Source: Massilia rubra
Lineage (GTDB): Bacteria; Pseudomonadota; Gammaproteobacteria; Burkholderiales; Burkholderiaceae_D
NCBI RefSeq assembly: GCF_011682065.1
Contig: NZ_VUYU01000010.1
Span: 62,001 to 126,000 of the forward strand
Length of the DNA stretch: 64,000 nt
Reading direction: 5' to 3'
The stretch's first letter is position 1; each line of letters opens with the position of its first letter. Under the pieces are notes generated by a model. It worked only from the letters and a program-made list of their open reading frames with translations, had not been told where the DNA came from and did no database searches. The translations under genes and the position numbers were made by a program. Below, in pieces: positions 26,449 to 35,130 of the stretch.

Positions 26449-26703
26449 GCCTTCCGGGCGCACTTGAAGAAGTTGCCGGCGCAATCCGGCAACCGGGTAA
26501 GGCCCCGACCGTGCGCTGCTGGCCGAAAGCGTTAGCGGTGTAGCGTTGCCTTCCCTGGTAAATCCGAACCCGCCGCCAGATCTGGCTTTCCGTGGGTTCG
26601 CCCCGCCTTCTGCTGCACGCGTGCGACAGAAGCGCCCCGTCAGGCCTGATACCAAACAAGAAGATTGCCGGAAACACTTGACCGGGCAGTTTGCTCCGTA
26701 TAC

Positions 26704-26723
26704 TGTATTAGTTAATTAATACA
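26704..26723. promoter_or_regulatory. Palindromic operator TGTATTA-N6-TAATACA
   Basis: A perfect 7-bp inverted repeat TGTATTA-GTTAAT-TAATACA ends 10 bases before the GntR start codon. Its position over the promoter start region and the YtrA-like regulator directly downstream suggest autoregulation of the GntR-ABC operon. The upstream gap 26449-26703 holds only a small TTGCCGG-CCGGCAA hairpin. Confidence 0.6.
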
Positions 26724-26733
26724 CTAGACTGAT

Positions 26734-27132
26734 ATGACCAGCCCTTTAGCCCATCTGTTCTCGATCGCCACCGGGTCATCCGAGCCGATCTACCGCCAAC
26801 TGGTGGACCAGGCACGGCGCCTGATCGCCGGCGGCCAGCTCGCTCCCGGCGACGCCATGCCGTCCGTGCGCGAAGTCGCGCTGGCCCTGGCCGTCAATCC
26901 CATGACGGTCTCGAAAGCCTGGGGCCTGCTCGAAACCGAAGGCGTGCTCACGCGCCGGCGCGGCCTCGGCATGACGGTGGCCGACGCGCCGCCGTCCGGC
27001 CACAGCCTGGCGCAGCGCGCCCAGTTGCTGCGTCCGACCCTGGAACGCGCCGCGCTCGAAGCGCGCCAGCTCGAACTCGATCCCGCTACCGTCCTTGCCC
27101 TGTTCACCCAAATAATGAAAGACACCCCATGA
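26734..27132 (+). CDS. GntR family transcriptional regulator, YtrA type
   Basis: A 132-residue repressor-type protein: a winged helix-turn-helix (PIYRQLVDQARRLIAGGQL, then PSVREVALALAVNPMTVSKAW) followed by a short C-terminal helical tail with no large effector domain, the mark of the YtrA subfamily. Such regulators control the ABC transporter genes next to them, often in response to envelope-active compounds. It overlaps the ABC ATPase gene by four bases. Confidence 0.92.
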   Translation: MTSPLAHLFSIATGSSEPIYRQLVDQARRLIAGGQLAPGDAMPSVREVALALAVNPMTVSKAWGLLETEGVLTRRRGLGMTVADAPPSGHSLAQRAQLLRPTLERAALEARQLELDPATVLALFTQIMKDTP

Positions 27133-28007
27133 CCGCCCCCATCCTGCACGCCTCGGCGCTGACCAAGCACGTCGGCGACCAACCCGTCCTCAATGCGCTC
27201 GACTGGCAAGTGCGGCCGGGCCAGGTGATCGGCCTGCTGGGCCGCAACGGCGCCGGCAAGTCGACCCTGCTCGAATGCCTGCTCGGCCTGCGCGAGAGCG
27301 ATGGCGGCAACGTCACCGCCTTCGGCGAAGCGGTCGCCGACCTGTCGTCCGCCGCGCGCGCCCGCATCGGCTACGTGCCGCAGGCGAGCGACTTGTTCGA
27401 ATGGATGACGGCGCGCCAGATGCTGGCGTACTTCGCAGCGCTGTACCCGCGCTGGAACGGGGCGCGCGTGACGCAGTTGCTGGCGCGCTGGGGTTTTGAT
27501 GCGCCCATGTGCGACAAGGCGATCAGCACTTTGTCGGGCGGCGAGAAGCAGCGCCTGTCGATCATCCGCGCCCTGGCGCACGACCCGGACCTGCTGGTTC
27601 TGGACGAACCGGTGTCGGCGCTCGATCCGGTCGGCCGGCGCGACTTTTTGCGCGAGCTGGTCGACGATGTGATCGAGCGCGGCACCACGGTGGTGTTCTC
27701 GACGCACATTTTGTCGGACCTGGAACGGGTGGCGCCGGATGTGGCATTTCTCAAAGATGGAAAGATCGCGCTGCAGGGTGCGCTCGACGAGTTGCTGGAG
27801 AATGCGCGCCGGGTCAGCGGCCCGAGCGCACTGCTGGCATCGATCAAGGTCGACGGCGAACTGCGCCGCACCAGCACGCAAGATGGCTTCACCCAAGTCA
27901 TCACAAGCACGGCCGGCGCAGGCTTGCAGGCCCGGGCCGCGCGCGAGCCGGCGCTGCGGGTGGAGGCGCTCAGCCTGGAAGACCTGTTCGTGGCGGTGAC
28001 CCAATGA
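27129..28007 (+). CDS. ABC transporter ATP-binding protein
   Basis: Nucleotide-binding subunit of 292 residues. Walker A is GRNGAGKST (about residues 38-46), the signature is TLSGGEKQRLS, Walker B is LLVLDEPVSALDP and the switch His is in VVFSTHILSDLERVA. It resembles exporters of the YtrB/CcmA group that act on peptides, antibiotics or lipids. It is translationally coupled on both sides (four-base overlaps) to the GntR and permease genes. Confidence 0.95.
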   Translation: MTAPILHASALTKHVGDQPVLNALDWQVRPGQVIGLLGRNGAGKSTLLECLLGLRESDGGNVTAFGEAVADLSSAARARIGYVPQASDLFEWMTARQMLAYFAALYPRWNGARVTQLLARWGFDAPMCDKAISTLSGGEKQRLSIIRALAHDPDLLVLDEPVSALDPVGRRDFLRELVDDVIERGTTVVFSTHILSDLERVAPDVAFLKDGKIALQGALDELLENARRVSGPSALLASIKVDGELRRTSTQDGFTQVITSTAGAGLQARAAREPALRVEALSLEDLFVAVTQ

Positions 28008-29389
28008 GCGCGCTGCGCATCGACGATGCCGGCGCCGAGTGGCGCGCCAGCGGCGCCATCGCGATGGCCGCCATCCGCGGCCGCACCAGCCTCGGCGGCA
28101 ATGGGCTGAGCTGGCTGTTCCTGGCGGCGATGCTGGTGACGCCGCTCGTGGCCGGCGCGCTGAGCGGACAGTGGCGGCGCTCCATCGGACTGGGCGCGGG
28201 CATTCCGCTGGCGCTCCTGTCGCTGTTGTGGTGGGGCCTGCTGTTGGCGTCGATGGCCCAGCAAAACCATGTCGCGAGCAAGCTGGTGCCTGATCTGGCG
28301 CGGCGTTCGGTGCGCTTGCTGGCGCTGGTCTATCTGTCGGTCGCCAGCGTGCTGACAGGGCTGTTCGTGCTGGCCGGCGCCCCCCTGATTCCGACCCTGG
28401 TGATCGTCTGTACGGTCATGAGCTATTTCGCGCTCATGGTGGTGTTCCCGCTGCTGGGCTACCTCGTTTGCGCCACGCTGTTCCTGCCCGGCGTGGTGTC
28501 ATGGCTGGTTCCCGGATTGCCGGAGCAGGTGTTGAGCGTGGACTTGCTGAGCGCCGTCGGGGCCCTGTTTTGTGTCGTCGTGGGGTACGCCTTGCCGCGC
28601 CGCCTGTTGCGCAGCCCATGGCCGCTGCGCGCGCCGGCGCTGGCCGGCCGCGCGCCAGTCGGGCGGGCCGGGGGCGCCTATGCGCGCGCACTGCGGCGCG
28701 ATTGCGCACGCGGCGCGGCTGGCCCTTTGCTGTTGCATGCGCTCGGCCCGGCGCTGCGCCTGGAGCGCGGCTGGTTGATCGGGGCCGTCTGCGTCAGCGC
28801 CATCGGCGTGGTGGCCGGGGCGCTCGGCTGGTCAAAGGGAAAAACGTTCGTGCTCCCGATGCCGGCGCTGATGGCGGCCGCGCTGTTGTTGCAGGCGGCG
28901 GTGCCGCACGCCCTGGTGTGGGCGTTCCGGCGAACCCGCGCCCAACAGTCCTTGCTGCGCCTGGCGCCGCGCGCTCCCGGCGCCGCCGCCATGAACGCGG
29001 TGCTGGCGCGCGCCTTGCTCGGTCGCCTGGCCGGCTGCTGGGCCATCATCAGCGTGCTCACCCTGGCATTGGCGTTCGGTATCGGCGCCAGCCTGGCGGA
29101 AGTGGCGCGGCTGCTGCCGGCATGTTGCCTCGGTATTGGCGCCAGCGCCCTGGCCTTGCGTAACTACGCGGGGGACGCCGGTGCGCGGAACGGTGTGTTG
29201 GGTGCTTGCACGCTCTGGCTGCTTCCCGCCGCGGCACTGCAATACGCCGCCCTGAGCGGTCGCTTCGACAACGCCACCTGGTGCATGATCGGGGCCGTGA
29301 CGCTGCTGGCCGGCGCCGCCTGGGCGCGCCATTGCTGGCTGCGCATGGTGACGGCGCCGCCCGCCTTCCCGGCCGGGCGCCTGGCCTGA
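28004..29389 (+). CDS. ABC transporter membrane subunit (unassigned family)
   Basis: A 461-residue integral membrane protein with about twelve hydrophobic segments and no enzymatic motif. It starts four bases inside the end of the ATPase gene, so it is the predicted permease of the GntR-regulated exporter. The segment after residue about 200 has a basic cytoplasmic stretch (YALPRRLLRSPWPLRAPAL). Family membership is not clear by eye; its role is inferred from position. Confidence 0.75.
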   Translation: MSALRIDDAGAEWRASGAIAMAAIRGRTSLGGNGLSWLFLAAMLVTPLVAGALSGQWRRSIGLGAGIPLALLSLLWWGLLLASMAQQNHVASKLVPDLARRSVRLLALVYLSVASVLTGLFVLAGAPLIPTLVIVCTVMSYFALMVVFPLLGYLVCATLFLPGVVSWLVPGLPEQVLSVDLLSAVGALFCVVVGYALPRRLLRSPWPLRAPALAGRAPVGRAGGAYARALRRDCARGAAGPLLLHALGPALRLERGWLIGAVCVSAIGVVAGALGWSKGKTFVLPMPALMAAALLLQAAVPHALVWAFRRTRAQQSLLRLAPRAPGAAAMNAVLARALLGRLAGCWAIISVLTLALAFGIGASLAEVARLLPACCLGIGASALALRNYAGDAGARNGVLGACTLWLLPAAALQYAALSGRFDNATWCMIGAVTLLAGAAWARHCWLRMVTAPPAFPAGRLA

Positions 29390-29498
29390 TTGGCGCTTTT
29401 CCGCACCAGCTCGCTCAGCCCATCGTGACGCAGGCCCAGGCGCGCGGCACCGCCCTGGCATCGCATTTATTGTTGCGTGTGCAATATATTTTCGCTGA

Positions 29499-29504
29499 TA
29501 TAAT
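29499..29504 (+). promoter_or_regulatory. Extended -10 promoter of PEP-CTERM copy 2
   Basis: TATAAT at 29499-29504 with TG one base upstream (TGATATAAT) forms an extended -10 element 30 bases before the start codon. No good -35 box is seen. The leader TTTTACAATGTTATAGGA closely matches that of the paralogue at 25915, so both genes may share a regulator. Confidence 0.5.
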
Positions 29505-29534
29505 GTAAACTTTTACAATGTTATAGGAACAAAA

Positions 29535-30074
29535 ATGTTACGTTATATCGCATGCGCAGCAACCGCTTTCATGTTCCTTAGTCCGGCCCAGGCAGCCATC
29601 CAGTCCTATGACTGGACTTTTACTGGCGGCTTCCTCGGTCTCGAAAGTGGCAGTCCTTTCGACAACACGCTCAAGGGCAGTTTTTCGGTGAACGACTTGA
29701 ACGCCGACGGCAAGTTCGACAAATCCGAATTGCAGTCGTTGACCTATCTTGGTCACGATTATCCGAGCTGCGCTCAGTGTACGATCAGCAGTTTCTCGTG
29801 GGTGCCGGGCAGTGCGCCGCAGTTCGACATTCGCCGCTACGAAAGTACCGAGTCGTATTATTCTTCCGAGTCTGTCACCACCGGGCAAAGTTACGGATTC
29901 TACGCAAGCTATAATGGCGGCGGCGAGCCGTACATTGCCGGTGGTCGCTGGACCTCGGACGTGACCTTTACCGTGAGCGAAGTGAGCGCCGTGCCCGAAC
30001 CGCAATCCTGGCTGATGCTGGGCGCGGGCCTGCTGGCCATCGGCGCTGTCGCGCGTCGCCGCAAGTCCGTTTAA
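29535..30074 (+). CDS. PEP-CTERM protein with EF-hand-like loop (copy 2)
   Basis: A 179-residue paralogue of the protein at 25915. The signal peptide is nearly identical, the EF-hand-type loop DLNADGKFDKSE is fully conserved, and the Cys pair (CAQC) and WVPGSAP motif are kept. The region after it differs more, with an insert rich in Tyr and Ser. It ends with VPEPQSW, a helix and ARRRK, a PEP-CTERM sorting signal. AGGAAC lies before the ATG. The two copies flank the GntR-ABC operon. Confidence 0.88.
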   Translation: MLRYIACAATAFMFLSPAQAAIQSYDWTFTGGFLGLESGSPFDNTLKGSFSVNDLNADGKFDKSELQSLTYLGHDYPSCAQCTISSFSWVPGSAPQFDIRRYESTESYYSSESVTTGQSYGFYASYNGGGEPYIAGGRWTSDVTFTVSEVSAVPEPQSWLMLGAGLLAIGAVARRRKSV

Positions 30075-30119
30075 GAGCTGAGGTCGGCGGCGGCCTGTGC
30101 GGCCGGCCGCCTGCCTGCG

Positions 30120-31868
30120 CTAGTTCGCGCTCTTCTGCACCAGCGCGCTGCCCACGCCGTGGCGCTTGCCTTCGCTCACGGCCGTCACGGTGCCGTCGGC
30201 ATTGAACACGATGGCGTTGGCCGCGCCGATTTCTTCCGGCTTGGCGGCCCACTTGTAGCCGAGCTTTTCCAGCGCCAGCGCCTGCGCGCTGCCGGCAAAG
30301 CCCGGCTCGATCTCGGTGCTCGCATCGTTGCGCTGGCTCAGGCGCGCAGCGTTGATGGCCTTGTCCATCGGCATGCCGAAATCGATGTGGTTGACGATGG
30401 TTTGCAGCACCGTCGTGATGATGCTTGCGCCGCCCGGGCTGCCGACCGTAAAGGCCGGCTTGCCATTCTTGAACGCCATCGTCGGCGCCATGCTGCTGCG
30501 CGGGCGCTTGCCCGCTTCCGGCACGTTGGGGTGCGGGCCGCCGAAGTCGAAATCGGTCATTTCGTTGTTGAGCAAAAAACCATAACCGGGCACCACGATG
30601 CCGCTGCCGCCCCACGATTCGATGGTGAAGGTGTAGGCGACGATATTGCCTTCCTTGTCGGACACGGCCAGGTGGGTGGTGTGGGCATTCTCGGCCATCA
30701 GGCGCGCCGCTTGCGGACGCTGCGGCACGCTGGGGTCGCTCTGGAAGGGATACGGGTCGCCCGCCAGCACCTTGGGACCGGCGCGCTCGGCGTTCATGGC
30801 GGTGCGCCGGCGCGCCGCGTATTCCTTGCTGAGCAGGCCGGCCACCGGCGCGTCCACATACTCGGGATCGGCCAGGTAGGCGTTGCGGTCGGCAAAGGCC
30901 AGGCGGCTCGCTTCCATGTACAGGTGTTCGGCGCTGGCGCGCGGCAGTGTCTTGAGCTTGTAGCCTTCGAGCAGGTTGAGCGCTTCGCCGATGGCGATGC
31001 CGCCGCTGCTCGGCAAGGGCATGCCATAGATGTCGTAGCCGCGGTACGTGGTCTTGACCGGCTGGCGGATGCGCGCTTCGTAGTTGGCCAGGTCGGCCAT
31101 GCTCATCGCGCCGGCGCGCACGCGCACCCCGGGGGCCACCGGCGGCCGGGCCACGGCCTCGACGATGGCGCGCGCCATCGGGCCCTGGTAAAACGCTTTC
31201 TGGCCTTGCGCGCCGATGTCGCGGTAGGCCTTGGCCAGGCCCGGGTTTTTCAGCACGGCGCCGAGCGCCAGCGGCTTGCCATCCTTGAAGTACAAGGCGC
31301 TGCTGCTGGTAAACATCTGGAGTTTTTTCTGGTTCTCGGCGCTGAGGCGCCTGAAGTTCTCGCTCACCGGAAAACCCTTGCTGGCCACGCCGATGGCGGG
31401 CGCCAGCACCTGCTTGAACGACATGGTGCCGTAGCGGCTCAGTGCTTCATGCCAGCCGCGCACGGTGCCGGGCACGCCGACCGAGGCGCCGCTGGCGATG
31501 GTGGTGTCGAGGTCGCTGTCCTTGCCGTTTTCCTGGAATACGCCGGGAGTCACGCTGCCTGGCGCCGATTCGCGGTGGTCGACCGTGATCACGCGCTTGT
31601 CCTTGGCCAGGTAAATCATCATGAAGCCGCCGCCGCCGATGCCGCAGCTGTAGGGATCGGTCACGCCCAGGGTGGCGGCCGCCGCAACGGCCGCGTCGAC
31701 CGCGTTGCCGCCCTTGTCGAGGATCGCCATGGCCGACTGCGACGCTTGTTCGCTGATGGTGGCGACCGCGCCGCCGGTGCCGCTTGCCACCGGGGTCCTG
31801 GCATGGCCCAGGGGAATGATCAGGACGATGGTGCAGGCGAGGGCGAAGCGGCGGGCGGCGTGGCTCAT
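30120..31868 (-). CDS. ggt: Gamma-glutamyltransferase
   Basis: Periplasmic enzyme that hydrolyses or transfers the gamma-glutamyl group of glutathione. The 582-residue precursor has a signal peptide (ending around HARTP) and the Ntn-hydrolase cleavage site NAH-TTHLAVSDKEGN, where the second chain starts at the catalytic Thr. Substrate-binding motifs DHRESAPG, PLPSSGGIAIGEALN and RPRSSMAPT are present. It lies seven bases after the lipoprotein gene on the same strand. Confidence 0.95.
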   Translation of the reverse strand: MSHAARRFALACTIVLIIPLGHARTPVASGTGGAVATISEQASQSAMAILDKGGNAVDAAVAAAATLGVTDPYSCGIGGGGFMMIYLAKDKRVITVDHRESAPGSVTPGVFQENGKDSDLDTTIASGASVGVPGTVRGWHEALSRYGTMSFKQVLAPAIGVASKGFPVSENFRRLSAENQKKLQMFTSSSALYFKDGKPLALGAVLKNPGLAKAYRDIGAQGQKAFYQGPMARAIVEAVARPPVAPGVRVRAGAMSMADLANYEARIRQPVKTTYRGYDIYGMPLPSSGGIAIGEALNLLEGYKLKTLPRASAEHLYMEASRLAFADRNAYLADPEYVDAPVAGLLSKEYAARRRTAMNAERAGPKVLAGDPYPFQSDPSVPQRPQAARLMAENAHTTHLAVSDKEGNIVAYTFTIESWGGSGIVVPGYGFLLNNEMTDFDFGGPHPNVPEAGKRPRSSMAPTMAFKNGKPAFTVGSPGGASIITTVLQTIVNHIDFGMPMDKAINAARLSQRNDASTEIEPGFAGSAQALALEKLGYKWAAKPEEIGAANAIVFNADGTVTAVSEGKRHGVGSALVQKSAN

Positions 31869-31874
31869 GGGGAC

Positions 31875-32309
31875 TTATCGGTTTTCGCTGGGTTGGCTGA
31901 TGGTCAGGCGCACCGCTGACGGCGGGGCCGGCGGCGCATTGGTGGGCCGCGGTGGCGGCGGGGTCGTGGCCAGGGCAATGACCAGGTCGGGCCGCTGCAC
32001 CGAGATGTAGGTCGGCTTGGCCGGTTCCAGGTCGAACGGTTCTTGGCCGGTGGGAAAGATCAGGGTGAAGTGGTAGACGATCTTTCCGGCCGTGATGCAG
32101 AACACGTCGGGCGGGCAACGGCTGTCATCGACGCGCTCGAAGCGCAGGACGGTGTCCGGCGCCAGCGTGGTGCTGGTCTGCGGCAGCAAGGCAACAGTCT
32201 GGTTGTTCTTGTGGTGCATCGGCGGTTCCTTGGGCGATTCCTTCATTGGCGCGGCGGTGCATCCGGTAAACACACAGGTGGCGGCGAACGCGAAAAGCAG
32301 CTTGTTCAT
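31875..32309 (-). CDS. Hypothetical lipoprotein
   Basis: A 144-residue precursor with a lipobox (VFTGC, Cys at about residue 16), so probably membrane-anchored. The body includes a disulfide-capable pair (SRCPPDVFC), a beta-rich domain and a Pro-rich stretch (TTPPPPRPTNAPPAPP) near the end. GAGGAG precedes the ATG at 32309, which is therefore preferred to an upstream ATG at 32342. I do not recognise a family. It probably shares a transcript with ggt. Confidence 0.75.
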   Translation of the reverse strand: MNKLLFAFAATCVFTGCTAAPMKESPKEPPMHHKNNQTVALLPQTSTTLAPDTVLRFERVDDSRCPPDVFCITAGKIVYHFTLIFPTGQEPFDLEPAKPTYISVQRPDLVIALATTPPPPRPTNAPPAPPSAVRLTISQPSENR

Positions 32310-32464
32310 AATGGGCTCCTCAGTAGTGGGAAAGCCGATCATAGATCATATCAATTTCGCCACTGTGTGGCCGCGCAATTGACGAGTCGGCGCGCGCCAG
32401 GGCTGCCGCGCGCTTGCCTTGCGATGGATAAACGCCGGGCCAGCCGGAGCTGGCCCGTGGGCAA

Positions 32465-33187
32465 TTACGCCTGCGCGGCGCGGCCTTGCCGGCGACGGCG
32501 GGTCAGGCCGATCACGGCCAGGCCCAGCGCCAGCATGGCGTAGGTTTCCGGTTCCGGCACGGCGCTGGTGTAGATGGTCAGGGTCGGGTTCAGCAGGGTC
32601 AGGCCGGCCAGGGAATCCTGGCTGTGGACGACGCCGTCCGGCGTGGTCCAGCTGGCCGGCGTGGCGAACACGGTCATGCTGCCGTTCAGGGACATGCTCA
32701 TCTGCGTGAGCATGATGTTGCCCGCGTTGAAGACGAAGGCGTCGTTCCCATTGAGCAGTTTGACCTGGCGGTTGCCGTTGCGGCTCCAGTTGTCGGCGCC
32801 GCTGGCGAACAGGCTGACCGAGCCGCGGTTGCTCGCTGTGCCGGCTCCGGCCAGTCCGCCCGGCGGCACGGCGGCGTCGAGCGTGCCGGCGAAGGTGGCG
32901 GAAAAGGAATAGCCGGTGATCAGGTAGCCCGAACGCGCGGCAAAGCTCATCTCGCCCGAGTAGTCAGTGCCGTCGGCCTCGCTGCTTTTGACGGCCATGC
33001 TGCTGGCAAAATCGCTGAAACGGATGGTCGTCGCGCTGCCGGTGTCGGATACCAGCACGTCGGCCAGCTGCGAATCAGGATTGCTGAAAGTGAAGGTTTT
33101 AGCTTCGATGACGGTCGGCGCCGCCGTTGCGGTAGCGGACGCGAAAGCCAGCGCGACCGCACCCAACTGCAATGTAATCAAGTTCAT
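32465..33187 (-). CDS. PEP-CTERM protein
   Basis: Exported 240-residue protein with a signal peptide (ending ATATA, about residue 23), a beta-rich, Ser/Thr-rich body without known catalytic motif, and a C-terminal PEP-CTERM signal: VPEPETYAMLALGLAVIGL followed by TRRRRQ. The ATG at 33187 is preferred because AAAGGA lies nine bases upstream, whereas it touches the ATG at 33196. The function of the body is unknown. Confidence 0.85.
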   Translation of the reverse strand: MNLITLQLGAVALAFASATATAAPTVIEAKTFTFSNPDSQLADVLVSDTGSATTIRFSDFASSMAVKSSEADGTDYSGEMSFAARSGYLITGYSFSATFAGTLDAAVPPGGLAGAGTASNRGSVSLFASGADNWSRNGNRQVKLLNGNDAFVFNAGNIMLTQMSMSLNGSMTVFATPASWTTPDGVVHSQDSLAGLTLLNPTLTIYTSAVPEPETYAMLALGLAVIGLTRRRRQGRAAQA

Positions 33188-33344
33188 TGGTCCCATTCCT
33201 TTTCATGTCATCACATCGGTGAACGCCCCACGGCGTTTTCAGGTTGCCATCATAATCGAGGGCCACCCGCACGTCATAGGACAACATTGTAAGAAAGGTA
33301 TTGGGGCCAACAGGCGCCGCCGGCAGGATCGCGGCGGCCCGGCC

Positions 33345-33836
33345 TTACGCGTCGAGACTGTCCTGCAGGCGCTTGCGGGTGCCGCGCGTGAGGACGATGA
33401 CGGCCACGCCGACGGCGAGCATGACGTAGGTTTCCGGTTCCGGCACCGATTGCGAGGCCACGCTGGCGCGCGTGCCGGCCGTGTCGAAGGCGCTGCGCGC
33501 TTGCTTGTCGAAGCTGGTGCGCACGTCCGGGTAAGCCTGGCGCAGGGTGGGTGTGCTCCAGGCGCTCAGATTGCTGTTGGCAACCACGCTCAGGGCGCTG
33601 GCGACATCGTGATTGTTTTCGCCCAGCACGTCGCCCGGGCGCAGGTGCATGGCGCGGGTGACGTCGGCCAGTCCGCGGCTGGAACGCACGTCGGCCAGTT
33701 CGATGCCGGCATGGCTGGCATAGTGTTTGCTCACATTATTCAGGGCAGGGGACTCGATCAGGGCCGGAGCGGCGCCGGCCAGGCCGGGCGCCAGCAGCAG
33801 GGCGGCCAGAGGTCGTGTCCATGTTGAGTATTTCAT
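33345..33836 (-). CDS. PEP-CTERM protein, short
   Basis: A 163-residue exported protein: signal peptide (ending LAGAA), a mostly helical polar middle (LIESPALNNVSKHYASHAG onward) and a C-terminal VPEPETYVMLAVGVAVIVL helix followed by a basic TRKR. No family is recognised. It lies upstream of the other minus-strand PEP-CTERM gene with a 157-base gap, so the two may be transcribed separately. Confidence 0.8.
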   Translation of the reverse strand: MKYSTWTRPLAALLLAPGLAGAAPALIESPALNNVSKHYASHAGIELADVRSSRGLADVTRAMHLRPGDVLGENNHDVASALSVVANSNLSAWSTPTLRQAYPDVRTSFDKQARSAFDTAGTRASVASQSVPEPETYVMLAVGVAVIVLTRGTRKRLQDSLDA

Positions 33837-34014
33837 TTGCAGACTACCTATTCATGTTGAGCTGTGAAAAAGGCTGTGACGGCGCGCAGGGCAGCGCTCG
33901 GGGCCCAGTATTGCCGCGCTAGCACATCGGCACGGTATGCATGATACGTCAAAGTCGAATTATAAATATGTAATCAAGTGTATTGACTTGTACAAGCTTG
34001 ATGAATTGTACCGA

Positions 34015-34050
34015 CAAAAAAAATGCCGCCTAGTCTACACCAGGCGGCAT
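34015..34050 (-). terminator. rpoH terminator
   Basis: On the minus strand the hairpin ATGCCGCCT...AGGCGGCAT is followed by a run of eight T, 30 to 65 bases after the rpoH stop codon. A strong intrinsic terminator. The rest of the 33837-34079 gap is A/T-rich in the middle and shows no gene. Confidence 0.9.
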
Positions 34051-34079
34051 CGGCGCGGGGCGCCGGACGTGCACTGTTC

Positions 34080-34979
34080 TCAGATAAATGCGGAAAGCGC
34101 CGTTTTCATCTTCTTGAGCGCCGCGCTTTCGATCTGGCGGATGCGCTCGGCCGAGACGCCGAATTCGTCGGCCAGGGCGTGCAGGGTCGCACCCGAGCCG
34201 TCGTCGTTGGCCAGCCAGCGCGCTTCGACGATGCGACGCGAACGGGCGTCGAGCTTGCCCAGCGCGGTTTCCAGGCCTTCGGACTGCAATCGCGTGACCT
34301 GTTCGGCTTCGAGCACCTTGGTCGGCTCGGACAGGTCCGACGACAGGTAGGCGATCGGCGAGAACTTGTCGTCTTCGTCGTCGGTCGGCGCTTCGAGCGC
34401 GATGTCGCGGCCCGACAGGCGCGTTTCCATCTCGATCACTTCTTCGCGCTTGACGTCAAGCAGCTTGGCCAGCGCATCGATCTGGCTCGGGCTCATGGCG
34501 TCGAGCCCCTGCTTGTTGCTGCGCAGGTTGAAGAACAGCTTGCGCTGGGCCTTGGTGGTCGCCACCTTGACCAGGCGCCAGTTCTTCAGGATGTACTCAT
34601 GCATCTCGGCCTTGATCCAGTGCATCGCGTACGACACCAGGCGCACGCCCTGGTCAGGGTCGAAACGCTTGACCGCTTTCATCAGGCCGATATTGCCTTC
34701 CTGGATCAGGTCGGCGTGCGGCAAGCCATAGCCGAGGTAACCGCGCGCGATCGACACCACCAGGCGCAGGTGCGACAGCACCAGCTCCTGCGCGGCGGCC
34801 AGGTCGTTGTTCGTTTGCAGGCGCTGGGCCAGGGAAATCTCTTCTTCGTGGGTCAGCATCGGCAGGCGGTTCACCGCCGAGATATAGGCGTCGATATTGC
34901 CCAGGTTGCCGGTGAAACCGAGTCCTAAAGCACGATTGCCGGTCGGAACCAATGCGGATTGTGCGGACAACGTCATCAT
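34080..34979 (-). CDS. rpoH: RNA polymerase sigma factor RpoH (sigma32)
   Basis: Heat-shock sigma factor of 299 residues. Region 2 is visible as HLRLVVSIARGYLGYGLPHADLIQEG and QGVRLVSYAMHWIKAEM, the RpoH box as QRKLFFNLR, and region 4.2 as LHALADEFGVSAERIRQIE. The ATG at 34979 follows GAGGAAA. Its promoter at about 35101-35130 overlaps a CIRCE element, and the leader of about 115 bases holds a strong G/C hairpin (CCCCGGAGCC with GGCCCGGG region near 35020-35042). Confidence 0.97.
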   Translation of the reverse strand: MMTLSAQSALVPTGNRALGLGFTGNLGNIDAYISAVNRLPMLTHEEEISLAQRLQTNNDLAAAQELVLSHLRLVVSIARGYLGYGLPHADLIQEGNIGLMKAVKRFDPDQGVRLVSYAMHWIKAEMHEYILKNWRLVKVATTKAQRKLFFNLRSNKQGLDAMSPSQIDALAKLLDVKREEVIEMETRLSGRDIALEAPTDDEDDKFSPIAYLSSDLSEPTKVLEAEQVTRLQSEGLETALGKLDARSRRIVEARWLANDDGSGATLHALADEFGVSAERIRQIESAALKKMKTALSAFI

Positions 34980-35100
34980 GTATTTCCTCGTAGAGTTCTG
35001 TGCTGCATCATCGAATGCCCGGGCCGGAGACGGCTCCGGGGCGACTGTTGCGATCTGATGCCAGCGGTGGCTTCGGGTCTTCCCCGCCATGCAAGTCCCT

Positions 35101-35130
35101 ATATTAGCACTCTCTGCGGAGGAGTGCCAA
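35101..35130 (-). promoter_or_regulatory. CIRCE element overlapping the rpoH promoter
   Basis: TTAGCACTC-N9-GAGTGCCAA (35104-35130) matches the HrcA operator consensus TTAGCACTC-N9-GAGTGCTAA at all but one base. On the minus strand the same bases contain TTGGCA (-35, 35130-35125) and TAATAT (-10, 35106-35101) 18 bases apart, pointing at rpoH. HrcA binding would block this promoter. The arrangement copies that of groESL-type HrcA targets. Confidence 0.85.
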
